Assembly: GCF_018614655.1 (NCBI RefSeq)
Contig: NZ_JAGGOG010000002.1
Location: forward strand, 326,244 to 390,243
Length of the DNA: 64,000 nucleotides
Source: Pseudomonas fluorescens
GTDB lineage: Bacteria; Pseudomonadota; Gammaproteobacteria; Pseudomonadales; Pseudomonadaceae
Direction of reading: 5' to 3'
Shown here: positions 25,473-38,725 of the stretch, one piece after another
Layout: the number at the start of each line of letters is the position of its first letter
Numbering within the stretch: position 1 is the first letter of the stretch
Notes under the pieces: generated by a model
Told to the model about the DNA's origin: nothing
What the model saw: only the letters and a program-made list of their open reading frames with translations
The model's database searches: none
Position numbers and translations under genes: made by a program

Positions 25473-26453
25473 TTATCGCGCCACCCATTCACTCACCTGG
25501 AACGACTTGCGAATCAGCCGCTCTTTCGACGCCAAATCCACCGCGTCCTGCAATTTGCCGAGGAACACCGGGTCGAGGCTCGACGGGAAAATCTCGCTGA
25601 GTTTCTGGTCTCTCAGATCGTTGGTCAGAATCACCGGCGGATAGCTGGCCAACCCTGAAACCAGGTCAATATAAGCCTGCTTGTTGTTGTCATCAGTCAG
25701 CCATTGCACCGCTTGTTGCTGCGCCTTGAGCAACTTGGCCACCGCTTCTGGATGCTCATCGACAAACTTGCCGCTGCCCACCAACACTGCCTGAATACTG
25801 CCCGCGTCACCGAGGTCTTTGGTGCTCAGCGGTATTTCGGCCAACCCCTTCGCCTGCAAAGCACTCAGGCCCGAGCTGCCCCACGTGGCATCAATCTGCT
25901 TGGCCGCGAGTGCGGCGACGGCCGCGTTGAAGTCCAGGTTGATCACTTTCAAATCCTTTTCACTCAAGCCCTGGCTGGCCAGGGCGCTGTCAAACGACAG
26001 CTGGCTGGCCGTGCCGCGAAACACCGCGACGCGCTTGCCCTTGAGGTCCTGCAAGGTTTTGATGCCCGAGCCCGGCACCACGCCCAGATAATGTTTCACA
26101 CCTCGCGCGCTGGCACTGAGCAGCCGCGTATCAAGGCCATTGGACTTGCCGATGATCGCCGCCAGGTCGCCCAGATAAGCCAGGTCCACCTGACCGTTGG
26201 CGAAGGCTTCATTGATCACCGGGCCGGCGCCCTTGAAGTAATTCCATTGAATCTTGATGCCTTGGTCGGCGAAGGCATTTTCAAAGATCTGCTGTTGGCG
26301 CAACACGTCCGTCACACCGCCGCCGCTGTGTTGGGCACCCGCACTCAGGTCGGGCACGGCAATACGGATTTCCTTGAGGTCGGCGGCGTGTACCAACCCG
26401 GCCAATGCAGTACCTGCGAACAGCGTGATCAAACGTTTGAACGGCAGCTTCAT
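25473..26453 (-). CDS. atsR: Sulfate-ester/sulfonate ABC transporter substrate-binding protein, AtsR-like
   Basis: Periplasmic binding protein of 326 residues of the SsuA/TauA (NMT1-like) family. A Sec signal (LITLFAGTALAGLVHA) precedes the fold with KIQWNYFKGAGPVINEAFAN (ligand loop), QVDLAYLGDLAAI and KGKRVAVFRGTASQL. It faces the AtsBC permease and ATPase genes across a shared promoter region of 286 bases. In P. putida S-313 the equivalent AtsR binds aromatic or aliphatic sulfate esters. Here atsR is transcribed away from atsBC, unlike a simple atsRBC operon as I recall it, so the gene order looks rearranged. Confidence 0.82.
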   Translation of the reverse strand: MKLPFKRLITLFAGTALAGLVHAADLKEIRIAVPDLSAGAQHSGGGVTDVLRQQQIFENAFADQGIKIQWNYFKGAGPVINEAFANGQVDLAYLGDLAAIIGKSNGLDTRLLSASARGVKHYLGVVPGSGIKTLQDLKGKRVAVFRGTASQLSFDSALASQGLSEKDLKVINLDFNAAVAALAAKQIDATWGSSGLSALQAKGLAEIPLSTKDLGDAGSIQAVLVGSGKFVDEHPEAVAKLLKAQQQAVQWLTDDNNKQAYIDLVSGLASYPPVILTNDLRDQKLSEIFPSSLDPVFLGKLQDAVDLASKERLIRKSFQVSEWVAR

Positions 26454-26589
26454 GGGTAGTGCTCCTGTGGGCGACGGTTGCCTGGGGAGCAGAAAGTAGG
26501 CACAAGCCGATCAAAACTATAAATACTATAAATTCACAATTTAATAACTTTTAGAACTATACGAGCCAATACGCAGGCTCCAGAGGGCT

Positions 26590-26636
26590 ATGCATCCACA
26601 GCATGGAAAATATTCTCCGAATGCATTGGATGCGTG
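26590..26636. promoter_or_regulatory. atsR/atsB divergent regulatory region with ATGCAT motifs
   Basis: Within the 286-base gap, ATGCAT occurs at 26590-26595 and AATGCATT at 26620-26627, followed by GGATGCG. They match the half sites of the palindrome at 19615-19633. The surrounding DNA (26515-26560 and 26650-26710) is strongly AT-rich, suiting two divergent promoters. ACGGAGG provides the atsB ribosome site. Confidence 0.45.
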
Positions 26637-26739
26637 TCAGGCAGAGGCTTTAAATGGTTTTTCTTATCCCTCAATCGTATTGATTTTTTGTTTATAAGAC
26701 CAAAAACACATAAGCCCCACCGGACAACGGAGGTCATCC

Positions 26740-28334
26740 ATGGCCCGAATCTCGCTGTTGAGCCTGCCGCTGACGGCCCCGGCCCAAGGTACGCCACCAC
26801 GTTGGCCACACCTGAGCCAACGCCTGTTGCCCTGGCTGCTGCCCGTCGCACTGTTTGCCCTGTGGTGGCTGGCCAGCCGTAATCACTGGATGAGCGAACA
26901 GATTCTGCCGGCGCCTTCACTGGTCTGGAGCAGCGCCGTGGAACTGGCGGGCGGCGAGTTGTGGAGTCACCTGGCGGTCAGCTTGCAACGGCTGTTCTGG
27001 GGCTTGTTGGCGGGCGTCAGCGCCGGGGCGTTATTGGGCGCGTTGCTGGGCTTCAGTGCCCGGGCCGAGCGCCTGGTGTTCCCAACGTTCAGCGCCTTGT
27101 CGCAAGTACCGACCCTGGCCTGGATTCCGCTGTTCATGGTGTTTTTCGGCATCGGCGAAACCCTCAAGCTGGTGGTGCTGGTGAAGGCGATTGTGGTGCC
27201 GGTCACCCTGCATACCCTGGTGGGCGTACGCGATGCCCAGCCCGCTTTGCGTGAAGCCGCGCGCGTCTTGCGTTTACCCGCTCACCTGTTGATCCGCCGC
27301 CTGATCCTGCCTGCTGCGCTGCCCGCCTTCATGGCCGGCGTGCGGTTGGCGCTGGCCGCCGGTTGGACATCGTTACTGGCGGTGGAACTGTTGGCGTCCA
27401 GCGAAGGCATCGGGTACCTGATGGTGTGGGCGCGGCAGTTGTTCATGCTCGATATCGTCTTCGTCTGCATCGTGGTCATCGGTGTGCTGGGCGTGGTGAT
27501 GGATCGTGGAATCGGCTGGCTGGATCGCAAGTGGGTGCACTGGCCGCATCCCGCCACCGCGCAGATCCGGCGCGGCCCACGCTATCAAGGCTGGCAACGC
27601 CTGCAACCGTGGTTGCTGCCCCTGAGTTTGCTGGCGCTGTGGCAGGTGGCAACGCAGCAGGACTGGGTGGACCCGAACATTCTGATCAGCCCTTGGGCAG
27701 TGCTGCAAACCGCGGCCGCCGGCGTGCAGGATGGCAGCCTGGTCAGCGCCTTGGGCTTGAGCCTGGAGCGCACCTTGGGCGGATTGATCCTCGGCGGCGG
27801 CCTCGGCTTTGCCTTGGGGTTACTGCTTGGCCTGTCACGCACCAGTGAACGGGTGCTCGGCCCAACGCTCGCCGCCCTGCGTCAGATCGCGATTTTCGCC
27901 TGGGTGCCGTTGCTCACTGCCTGGTTTGGCCTGGGTGAACTGGCCAAGTGGGTGTTCATCGCGCTCGCCGCCTTCTTCCCATTGTTTATCGCCACCCAAC
28001 GCAGCGTGGTGAACCTGTCGCCACAACTCAATGAAGCCGCGCAAGTCCTGCGTCTGAGCCTGGGCCAGCGGTTGCGGCGCCTGGTGTTGCCGGGCGCGGC
28101 GGCAGGGATTTTCGCCGGGCTGCGCCTGAGCCTGATCTACGCCTGGCTGGGCACCATCGGCGCCGAATATTTCATGCCGTCCAACGGTGGTATTGGCAGC
28201 CTGATGATCGGCGCCCAACAGTTGCTGCGCATGGACTTAATCATGAGCGGCATGCTGCTGGTGGGCCTCACCGGCGCGGCCCTCAACCTGATCGGCCAAC
28301 ACATCGAAACCCGCGCCACGCGCTGGAGACACGC

Positions 28335-28338
<4 letters not shown>
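26740..28338 (+). CDS. atsB: Fused dual-domain ABC permease, AtsB-like
   Basis: Inner-membrane permease of 532 residues made of two SsuC/TauC-type domains in tandem. Each half repeats the same plan: an N-terminal helix (LPWLLPVALFALWW and LQPWLLPLSLLALWQ), an ILPAPS/ILISPW loop, and the EAA loop region (REAARVLRLPAHLLIRR and NEAAQVLRLSLGQRLRR) with LP ends. Most relatives have one domain and dimerise, so this protein supplies the whole channel. AtsB of P. putida S-313 is described as such a double-length permease. It overlaps atsC by 4 bases. Confidence 0.87.
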
Positions 28339-31826
<3,488 letters not shown>

Positions 31827-31927
31827 GCTTCCATCCTCTTACTTATTGATGCGTACATCCTGCCCTATGCGATCTGGCAGGACGCTAGCTCGGCACGCCA
31901 ACCTGTTGACCGCAAGCGCCAATTAAC

Positions 31928-32932
31928 ATGACTGAACCCACTTCCCTCGCCAGTTGGACCCGCGCCTTGCGCAAGCAACTCGATGCCCTGGGCCTCGACA
32001 GTGCAGCGCTGTGCGTGCAAGCCGGGCTCGCCCCTCAGCAGATGGACGATCCCAATGCCCGCTACCCACTGTCGGCCACCACGCGCCTGTGGGAACTGGC
32101 AGTGCAGGCCAGCGGCGATCCGGCCATTGGCTTGCGGGTGTCACGTTTCGTCAGCCCCACCACCTTCCATGCCCTGGGCTATGCGTTGGTGGCCAGCGGC
32201 AGCCTGCGGGAAGTATTCGAGCGAATCGTGCGCTACCACCCAGTCGTCAGCGACGCGCTGATGCTGGAGCTTAGTCGAACAGGTGAGCGTTACTGCTTGC
32301 ACCTGCTGCAGCCCAGCAACAGCCCGGCGCCGGCGCTTGAAGCCATCGATGCCTTCGCGGCGATTTACGTGCGCACCTGCCGCAACCGTTTGGGCCGCGA
32401 CTATGCGCCGCTGGCGGTGTATTTGAGACGTCCGGAACCGGCAGATCCCAAGCCCTGGTACACAGTATTTCGTTCCCCGGTGTTTTTCGGCGCCAATGAG
32501 GATCGCCTGGAGTTCGCCGCCAGCGACTTCGACAGCCACCTGGACGATGCCAACCCGGAACTGGCCGAACACAATGAAACGGTGCTCAAGCGCACCCTCG
32601 CCCAACTGCAACCGCTGACCTGGGAGCGCAAGGTACGCGCGGCCATCGAAGCGCAGTTGCCCGAGGGTGAGCCCAGTGCCGAGCGCATTGCCCAGACCTT
32701 GCATTTGAGTTTGCGCAGCTTGCAGCGGCATTTGGCGGATGAAGGGTGTCGGTTTGATGCGCTGCTCAATGAATGCCGTGAGAATCTGGCGCTGTTGCAC
32801 CTGCGCGATCCCCAGTGCTCGTTGGCGCAAGTCAGTCACTTACTTGGATTTGCCGATACCAGCAGCTTCAATCGGGCGTTCAAGCGCTGGACCGGGATCA
32901 CGCCGGGGCAGTTTCGGGATGGGTTGCGATAA
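31928..32932 (+). CDS. AraC-family transcriptional regulator
   Basis: Regulator of 334 residues with an N-terminal arabinose-binding-like domain (PF12625 type; LDALGLDSAALCVQAGL, VSRFVSPTTFHALGYAL) and a C-terminal double helix-turn-helix (AERIAQTLHLSLRSLQRHL; LLGFADTSSFNRAFKRWTG). This type often senses fatty acids or alkanes in pseudomonads. Its divergence from the desaturase gene makes that the obvious target. It converges with the receiver gene. Confidence 0.86.
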   Translation: MTEPTSLASWTRALRKQLDALGLDSAALCVQAGLAPQQMDDPNARYPLSATTRLWELAVQASGDPAIGLRVSRFVSPTTFHALGYALVASGSLREVFERIVRYHPVVSDALMLELSRTGERYCLHLLQPSNSPAPALEAIDAFAAIYVRTCRNRLGRDYAPLAVYLRRPEPADPKPWYTVFRSPVFFGANEDRLEFAASDFDSHLDDANPELAEHNETVLKRTLAQLQPLTWERKVRAAIEAQLPEGEPSAERIAQTLHLSLRSLQRHLADEGCRFDALLNECRENLALLHLRDPQCSLAQVSHLLGFADTSSFNRAFKRWTGITPGQFRDGLR

Positions 32933-32941
32933 ACAGGTTTC

Positions 32942-33307
32942 TCACCGCGCCCGGTCGCGCCGCAGCAACTTCCTCACCCGCGCCACCAAACCCTTGGCAT
33001 CGAACGGCTTGAGCAGGTAATCATCCTCATGCAATTCCAGCCCACGCAAACGGTCTTCAATGCCATCGGGCGTGGTCAGGAACAACACCGGTGTCTCACC
33101 CTTCAGCCGAATCGCCTGCTGCAGTTTCCAGGCATTCAGCCCCGGCAGCATCACATCGAGGATCACCAGGTCGTACTCGGTGCTTTCGACAAAGCGCAGG
33201 GCCGCCATGCCATTGGCCGCCACCTCCACCGTGTAACTGGCCTCCTCCAGACGCTTGCCCATCCACTCGGCCGTCTCCGACTCGTGTTCCACTAACAGCA
33301 CACGCAT
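32942..33307 (-). CDS. Stand-alone response-regulator receiver domain
   Basis: Receiver-only protein of 121 residues. The phospho-acceptor Asp is in DLVILDVMLPGLNAWK, the acidic pair is near the N-terminus (LLVEHES; the second acid reads Glu/His rather than Asp-Asp), Thr is in VLFLTTPDG, and Lys in DDYLLKPFDAKGL. The end ARVRKLLRRDRAR is where OmpR-family regulators continue into the DNA-binding domain, but a stop follows and no winged helix is present. It may be a truncated OmpR-type regulator or a functional CheY-like protein. Start MRVLLVEH at 33307; the frame continues upstream into the Crp gene's end. Confidence 0.75.
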   Translation of the reverse strand: MRVLLVEHESETAEWMGKRLEEASYTVEVAANGMAALRFVESTEYDLVILDVMLPGLNAWKLQQAIRLKGETPVLFLTTPDGIEDRLRGLELHEDDYLLKPFDAKGLVARVRKLLRRDRAR

Positions 33308-33344
33308 AACACACCTCGAATAATAGGACCGCAGGCTAACACCC

Positions 33345-34031
33345 TCAGGCGTGCGCTGCCTCGCGTAACCGCTGCACGTCGAGGATTTCGATCTCGCCAT
33401 AGCCCAGGCGCACAATGCCCTGGCCTTGCAGATCCTTGAGCAAGGCGTTGGTGGTCTGGCGTGACAGGCTCAACATGACTGCCAGGTCCTCCTGGGGCAG
33501 TTGCAGTATTCGCCGCGCCTGTTCGATCTCGCCGTAGCCTTCGGCGATCATCAGCAGGCGGTGCGCAACGCGCACCGACGCTGGCATCAGGCTCAGTTGT
33601 TCGATATTGATAAAGGTCAGGCGCAGTTTCTGGCTCATCAGCAGGGCCATGTCACGCCAGTAACGCGGGTGCGCTTCGAGGATCTGCAGCATCGCCGGCT
33701 GCGGCACTTGCAACAGGGTGCAGGGCCCGACGGCACAAGCGTCATGGGTGCGGGGCAAACCGTCGAACACGGAAATCTCGCCAAACCAGTGTGGCAGCTC
33801 CACCAGGCTCAACACCGCCTCCTTGCCCTGTTCGCTCACCGCGCTGATGCGCACGCTGCCATCCAGCACCGCATACAGCCCGCAAGGCGGGTCCCCGCGC
33901 TTGAACAAATACTGGCCAGCGGTCAGCTGTCGCAACCTGCCCTGCTTGCACAAACTATTCTGAAAGGCAGCAGGCAGATGGCTGTACCAGTGGCCGGTGG
34001 ACAGCCGTGCATGCCATTTCTCTGCGTCCAT
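33345..34031 (-). CDS. Crp/Fnr-family transcriptional regulator
   Basis: Regulator of 228 residues: cyclic-nucleotide-binding-like fold (LTAGQYLFKRGDPPCGLYAV, HWFGEISVFDGLPRTHDA) followed by a long dimer helix and a winged helix (LPQEDLAVMLSLSRQTTNALLKDLQ). It lacks the Cys cluster of Fnr and the strict cAMP pocket Arg context, so ligand is unknown. The receiver gene lies 37 bases downstream on the same strand and may be co-transcribed. Confidence 0.85.
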   Translation of the reverse strand: MDAEKWHARLSTGHWYSHLPAAFQNSLCKQGRLRQLTAGQYLFKRGDPPCGLYAVLDGSVRISAVSEQGKEAVLSLVELPHWFGEISVFDGLPRTHDACAVGPCTLLQVPQPAMLQILEAHPRYWRDMALLMSQKLRLTFINIEQLSLMPASVRVAHRLLMIAEGYGEIEQARRILQLPQEDLAVMLSLSRQTTNALLKDLQGQGIVRLGYGEIEILDVQRLREAAHA

Positions 34032-34114
34032 GAGAACTCCGAAGATTGTCGCCCAGTTGACAGTTCGCCACAGGCTTACAGGGCATGATCAAACATCCTA
34101 CAGGAGGAATAACA

Positions 34115-34639
34115 ATGAAAAGCCTCGTCGACCACCTCAGTCAATACGCCGCCTACCACCGCGACCCGCGCAATATCGCCAGCCACTTCATCGGCATTCC
34201 GCTGATCGTGGTGGCCGTGGCCGTCTTGCTCTCGCGCCCCGAATGGTCGGTGGCTGGCCTCTGGCTGTCGCCAGCCGTGTTGCTGGCGTTGTTCTCGGCC
34301 GGGTTCTACCTGCGCCTGGAACTGGCGCTTGGCGCGCTGATGACGGTATTGATGGGCTTGTCCGTATGGCTCGGCCACGCACTCGCCGCCCAAAGCACCC
34401 TGGTGTGGCTCGGCAGCGGCATCGGGATGTTTGTGGTGGGCTGGGTGATCCAGTTTGTCGGTCATTACTACGAAGGGCGCAAACCGGCGTTTGTCGATGA
34501 CGTGTCAGGGCTGATTGTCGGGCCGTTGTTTGTCGTCGCAGAGCTGGCGTTTCTGTTGGGTTTGCGGCACGACCTCAAGCAGCAGATTGAAGAGCGTTCC
34601 GGGCCGGTGGCAGTCAGGGGCAAGCACGCCGCGGTCTAA
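34115..34639 (+). CDS. Mpo1-like (DUF962) membrane protein
   Basis: Small membrane protein of 174 residues with about four helices. The N-terminal motif HRDPRNIASHFIGIPLIV is the signature of the DUF962/Mpo1 family, whose yeast member is an iron-dependent 2-hydroxy fatty-acid dioxygenase; a second conserved His is in IQFVGHYYEGRKPAF. Start at 34115 has a strong AGGAGG site; the ten codons upstream lack one. Role in bacteria is unproven. Confidence 0.8.
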   Translation: MKSLVDHLSQYAAYHRDPRNIASHFIGIPLIVVAVAVLLSRPEWSVAGLWLSPAVLLALFSAGFYLRLELALGALMTVLMGLSVWLGHALAAQSTLVWLGSGIGMFVVGWVIQFVGHYYEGRKPAFVDDVSGLIVGPLFVVAELAFLLGLRHDLKQQIEERSGPVAVRGKHAAV

Positions 34640-34649
34640 AGCGAAGCGG

Positions 34650-34769
34650 TTGTAGCCGCTGCCGAGGCACGAGGCTGCGATGGGTTTGGTGCGGCATTCC
34701 GACGAAGCAGACCCCTAGGGCGGTCCTGCGGACACGCATCGCAGCCTCGTGCCTCGGCAGCGGCTACAA
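34650..34769. repeat. REP pair, family GCCGCTGCCGAGG
   Basis: Perfect inverted arms of 33 bases (TTGTAGCCGCTGCCGAGGCA to GGCTGCGATG and complement) enclose 54 bases. It lies between convergent Mpo1-like and cysA genes. The left half matches the single REP at 12180. Confidence 0.88.
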
Positions 34770-34790
34770 CGTTTTTCGGGAGCTGCCGTC

Positions 34791-35771
34791 TCAGGCCTTC
34801 TGCCAGACCTTCGGTTTGAAGAACAACGTCTCGCCCCGCGCCAAACCGGTCAGGCTGTCGTGGTCTTTCACCACCTCAGCCTCGATCAGCTCGCTCTGGC
34901 CTTCGACTTTCAACGTCACCCGAGTCGTCGCACCCAGTGGACGAATATCCCGCACTTCGGCCGCATGGTGATCTTCCAGTTCATGGCGCGACAGCGACAC
35001 CTCATGCGGGCGGAACAACACGTGCTTGTCCTCCCCAAGATGCAAGCGGTTGGAGTCACCGAGAAAGTGGTAAACAAAATCGCTGGCCGGGTTTTCGTAG
35101 ACGTCGCCCGGTGAGCCGATCTGCTCGATCACCCCCTTGTTCATCACCACGATACGGTCAGCCACTTCCATGGCTTCTTCCTGGTCGTGGGTCACGAATA
35201 CCGAGGTCAAGTTGATGTCTTCGTGCAGGCGTGCCAGCCAGCGACGCAGCTCTTTACGGACCTTGGCATCCAGGGCACCGAACGGCTCGTCGAGCAGCAG
35301 TACTTTGGGCTCCACCGCCAAGGCGCGGGCCAAGGCGATACGCTGACGCTGGCCACCGGAGAGTTGTTCCGGATAACGATCGGACAACCAATCCAGTTGC
35401 ACCATGTTCAGCAGCTCGTGAACCTTGGTCGCGATCTGGCTTTCGGTGGGGCGCTGGTTTTTCGGTTTCATGCGCAGGCCGAACGCGACGTTGTCGAACA
35501 CCGTCATGTGGCGGAACAACGCGTAATGCTGAAACACAAAACCGACGTTGCGATCACGCACGTCGTGGCCGGAGACGTCTTCGCCGTGGAACACGATGTT
35601 GCCGGCATCCGGGGTTTCCAGGCCGGCAATGATGCGCAGCAAGGTGGTCTTGCCGCAGCCGGACGGGCCGAGCAACGCCACCAGCTCGCCGCTCTGGATA
35701 TCCAGGCTGATGCTGTCCAGGGCCTTGAAGGCGTTGAAGTTCTTGCTGACATTACGGACTTCGATGGACAT
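34791..35771 (-). CDS. cysA: Sulfate/thiosulfate ABC transporter ATP-binding protein CysA
   Basis: ATPase of 326 residues energising sulfate import. Walker [10 protein letters not shown] (35-43), Q-loop [11 protein letters not shown], signature LSGGQRQR, Walker [13 protein letters not shown], switch His in VTHDQEEAM, and a C-terminal regulatory TOBE-like domain ([13 protein letters not shown]). Last gene of oscA-sbp-cysT-cysW-cysA, 3 bases after cysW. A REP pair follows its stop codon. Confidence 0.94.
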   Translation of the reverse strand: MSIEVRNVSKNFNAFKALDSISLDIQSGELVALLGPSGCGKTTLLRIIAGLETPDAGNIVFHGEDVSGHDVRDRNVGFVFQHYALFRHMTVFDNVAFGLRMKPKNQRPTESQIATKVHELLNMVQLDWLSDRYPEQLSGGQRQRIALARALAVEPKVLLLDEPFGALDAKVRKELRRWLARLHEDINLTSVFVTHDQEEAMEVADRIVVMNKGVIEQIGSPGDVYENPASDFVYHFLGDSNRLHLGEDKHVLFRPHEVSLSRHELEDHHAAEVRDIRPLGATTRVTLKVEGQSELIEAEVVKDHDSLTGLARGETLFFKPKVWQKA

Positions 35772-35774
35772 GCG

Positions 35775-36647
35775 TTATTCCTCAGCTGCACTGGCGCGCA
35801 GGCGGTTGATACGGTTCTCGCTCCACTGCTTGAGCAGCAGGATGAAGAGCGCCAGGATCAGCAACAGGCTCGCCACCGCAAACGCGGCGACGTGGTTGTA
35901 TTCGTTGTAGAGAATCTCGACGTGCAGCGGCAGGGTGTTGGTGACGCCACGAATGTGCCCGGACACCACCGACACCGCGCCAAACTCACCCATCGCCCGC
36001 GCGGTACACAGCACCACGCCGTAGATCAGGCCCCATTTGATGTTCGGTACGGTAACGTGCCAGAACATCTGCCAGCCATTGGCGCCTAGCAGGCGCGCGG
36101 CCTCTTCTTCCTGGGTGCCCTGCTCCTGCATCAACGGGATCAGCTCCCGGGCCACGAACGGCACGGTGACGAAGATCGTCGCCAGCACGATGCCCGGCAA
36201 GGCGAAGACGATCTGAATGTCATGGTCTTGCAGCCACGGGCCGAAGAACCCCTGGGCACCAAACATCAGCACGTAGACCAGACCGGCGATCACCGGCGAG
36301 ACCGAGAACGGCAGGTCGATCAGCGTCACCAGCATACTCTTGCCACGGAACGAGTACTTGCTCACGCACCAGGCGGCGCTGACGCCGAAGACCACATTGA
36401 GCGGCACCGAAATCAGCACGGCGATCACCGTGAGTTTCAGTGCCGACAGTGCATCGGGCTCGAAGATCGCGGCGAAGAATGCCCCCAGGCCGAGCTTCAG
36501 GCCTTGGGACACCACGATAAACAGCGGCAGCAGCAGGAACAACGCGAAGATCAGCCAGCCAAGGCTGATCAGGATACGTCGAGACACCGCGCTGCCACGA
36601 CGGGCAGCGTTGGCCGAAGACGCGGCGGTAATAGACGATTGGGACAT
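35775..36647 (-). CDS. cysW: Sulfate ABC transporter permease CysW
   Basis: Inner-membrane permease of 290 residues with six membrane segments. Family markers are [37 protein letters not shown] and the EAA loop ([22 protein letters not shown]). It pairs with CysT as a heterodimer. The gene is 13 bases downstream of cysT. Confidence 0.94.
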   Translation of the reverse strand: MSQSSITAASSANAARRGSAVSRRILISLGWLIFALFLLLPLFIVVSQGLKLGLGAFFAAIFEPDALSALKLTVIAVLISVPLNVVFGVSAAWCVSKYSFRGKSMLVTLIDLPFSVSPVIAGLVYVLMFGAQGFFGPWLQDHDIQIVFALPGIVLATIFVTVPFVARELIPLMQEQGTQEEEAARLLGANGWQMFWHVTVPNIKWGLIYGVVLCTARAMGEFGAVSVVSGHIRGVTNTLPLHVEILYNEYNHVAAFAVASLLLILALFILLLKQWSENRINRLRASAAEE

Positions 36648-36660
36648 GTTCCGCGCCTCC

Positions 36661-37479
36661 TTATGGGGTTTCGATGCGCCGCTGCAACAAGTTGATCAGC
36701 AGCAGCAGGACAAAGGAAACCACCAGCATCAGCACGCCGATGGAAGTAGCGCCGGTGTAGTCGTATTGATCGAGCTTGACCATGATCAGCAGCGGCAGGA
36801 TCTCGGTTTTCATCGGCATATTGCCCGCGATGAAAATCACCGAACCGTACTCGCCAACGCCACGGGCAAAGGCCAGGGCAAAACCGGTCAGCCAGGCCGG
36901 CAGCAGCGCCGGTACCAGGATGTAGCGGAACACCTGCAACGGTTTGGCACCCAGGCAGGCGGCGGCTTCTTCGATTTCACGGGGGATATCGGCCAGTACT
37001 GGCTGCACGGTACGCACCACGAAAGGCAGCGTGACGAAGGTCAGCGCCAGGGTGATGCCCAATGGGGTGTAAGCGATCTTGAAGCCCAGGTCGGCGGCGA
37101 ACTGCCCCACCAGACCGGTCGGCGTGTACAGCGCGGTGAGCGCGATACCGGCCACGGCGGTGGGCAAGGCGAACGGCAGGTCGATCATCGCATCGATGAT
37201 CTTGCGTCCGGGGAAGGTGTAGCGCACCAGCACCCAGGCCAGCAGCGTGCCGATCACGCCGTTGATAATTGCGGCGTACAACGCGGTGCCGAAGCTCAGC
37301 TTCAACGCCGCCAGCACCCGCGGTGCGGAAATAATCGCCCAGAACTGATCCCAGGTGAGTTGGGCGGCGTGGACGAACATCGCCGCCAGGGGGATGAGCA
37401 CAATCAGGCTGAGGTACACCAAGGTGTAGCCCAGCGTCAGCCCGAAGCCGGGTATGACGGGGGAGATACGACGCGACAT
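36661..37479 (-). CDS. cysT: Sulfate ABC transporter permease CysT (CysU)
   Basis: Inner-membrane permease of 272 residues with six membrane segments; markers are [40 protein letters not shown] and the EAA loop ([22 protein letters not shown]). It forms the sulfate channel with CysW. It is separated from sbp by about 160 bases containing a hairpin and a REP element, so its expression is probably set below that of the binding protein. Confidence 0.94.
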   Translation of the reverse strand: MSRRISPVIPGFGLTLGYTLVYLSLIVLIPLAAMFVHAAQLTWDQFWAIISAPRVLAALKLSFGTALYAAIINGVIGTLLAWVLVRYTFPGRKIIDAMIDLPFALPTAVAGIALTALYTPTGLVGQFAADLGFKIAYTPLGITLALTFVTLPFVVRTVQPVLADIPREIEEAAACLGAKPLQVFRYILVPALLPAWLTGFALAFARGVGEYGSVIFIAGNMPMKTEILPLLIMVKLDQYDYTGATSIGVLMLVVSFVLLLLINLLQRRIETP

Positions 37480-37511
37480 AAAAGTCCTTGGTTAACGGAA
37501 CGGACATGCAA

Positions 37512-37533
37512 AGCCCGCAAACGAATGCGGGCT
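37512..37533. terminator. Hairpin between sbp and cysT (processing or attenuation site)
   Basis: AGCCCGCA-AACGAA-TGCGGGCT forms an 8-base perfect stem with a 6-base loop. There is no T-run on either side, so full termination is unlikely; partial attenuation or protection of the sbp message is more plausible. Confidence 0.5.
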
Positions 37534-37542
37534 ACTGATCCC

Positions 37543-37640
37543 TGTAGCAGCGGGCTTGCCCGCGAAGAACGTCAACGATAACGCAGTGCTACCTGGTTGC
37601 CCGCGTCGCCTATGCGTTTTCGCGAGCAAGCTCGCTCTTA
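37543..37640. repeat. REP pair between sbp and cysT
   Basis: Diverged member of the GCGGGCTTGC-CGCGAA family (TGTAGCAGCGGGCTTGCCCG and the reverse arm TTTTCGCGAGCAAGCTCGCT). Its right end includes the sbp stop codon (37638-37640). Confidence 0.65.
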
Positions 37641-38648
37641 CTGGGCAGTGTAGATCTGGTCGAACACGCCACCGTCATTGAAGAATTTCGGTTGGGCAGT
37701 TTTCCAGCCGCCGAAGTCTTTGTCGATAGTCACCAGCTCCAGTTTCGGGAACTGCTGGGCGTACTTGGCAGCGACTTCCTTGTCACGCGGGCGGTAGAAG
37801 TTCTTGGCCGCGATCTCCTGACCAGCCGGGCTGTACAGGTGTTTGAGGTACGCGGTGGCGATTTCGGTGTTGCCCTTTTTCTCGGCGTTCTTGTCGACCA
37901 CCGCCACTGGCGGTTCGGCGAGGATCGACAGGGACGGCACGACGATGTCGAACTTGTCGGCGCCGCCATCTTCCTTCAAGGCCAGGAAGGCTTCGTTTTC
38001 CCAGGCCAGCAACACGTCACCCTGACCGTTGTTGACGAAGGTGATGGTCGAACCGCGAGCGCCGGTATCCAGGATCGGTACGTGCTTGAACAGCGCTTTC
38101 ACGTATTCCTGAGCCTTGGCTTCGCTGCCACCGGCTTTGAGGCCATAGGCCCAGGCGGCGAGGAAGTTCCAGCGAGCACCGCCGGAGGTTTTCGGGTTCG
38201 GGGTAATGACGGAGACGTCTGGCTTGATCAGGTCGCCCCAGTCCTTGATGCCTTTAGGGTTGCCCTTGCGCACCAGGAACACGATGGTGGAGGTGTAAGG
38301 CGTGCTCGCGTCCGGCAGGCGGGTCTGCCAGTTTTCCGGAAGGGTCTTGCCCAATTTGGCAATTTCGTCGATGTCGCCGGCCAGGGCCAGGGTCACTACG
38401 TCGGCGCGCAGGCCATCGATTACCGCACGGCCTTGTTTGCCCGAGCCACCGTGGGATTGCTGGATCTTGACGTTGTCGCCTGGGTGCTCTTTCTTCCAGA
38501 AACTGGTGAATTCGGCGTTGTAGTCCTGGTACAGCTCACGGGTCGGATCGTACGAAACGTTGAGCAACTCGTAATCCTTGGCAACAGCGGAACCGGCAAA
38601 CACGGCACTGGCCAGTGCTGCCAGGGCATAACGGCGAATCGACGACAT
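37638..38648 (-). CDS. sbp: Periplasmic sulfate-binding protein
   Basis: Sulfate-binding protein of 336 residues. A Sec signal ([18 protein letters not shown]) precedes the mature fold: [17 protein letters not shown] is the family N-terminus, [17 protein letters not shown] holds the anion-binding SGK loop, and [10 protein letters not shown] and [17 protein letters not shown] are conserved later blocks. It delivers sulfate to CysTWA encoded downstream. The oscA gene lies 77 bases upstream on the same strand. CysB control is expected from pseudomonad biology, and a palindrome upstream of oscA is a candidate site. Confidence 0.93.
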   Translation of the reverse strand: MSSIRRYALAALASAVFAGSAVAKDYELLNVSYDPTRELYQDYNAEFTSFWKKEHPGDNVKIQQSHGGSGKQGRAVIDGLRADVVTLALAGDIDEIAKLGKTLPENWQTRLPDASTPYTSTIVFLVRKGNPKGIKDWGDLIKPDVSVITPNPKTSGGARWNFLAAWAYGLKAGGSEAKAQEYVKALFKHVPILDTGARGSTITFVNNGQGDVLLAWENEAFLALKEDGGADKFDIVVPSLSILAEPPVAVVDKNAEKKGNTEIATAYLKHLYSPAGQEIAAKNFYRPRDKEVAAKYAQQFPKLELVTIDKDFGGWKTAQPKFFNDGGVFDQIYTAQ

Positions 38649-38725
38649 AGAGAAGCTCCTGAAATTCTTTCGTGTTGGCTTTTTCTTATAAGTGCGGGTC
38701 TAGCAATCGAATCGCCGATTCTGCT

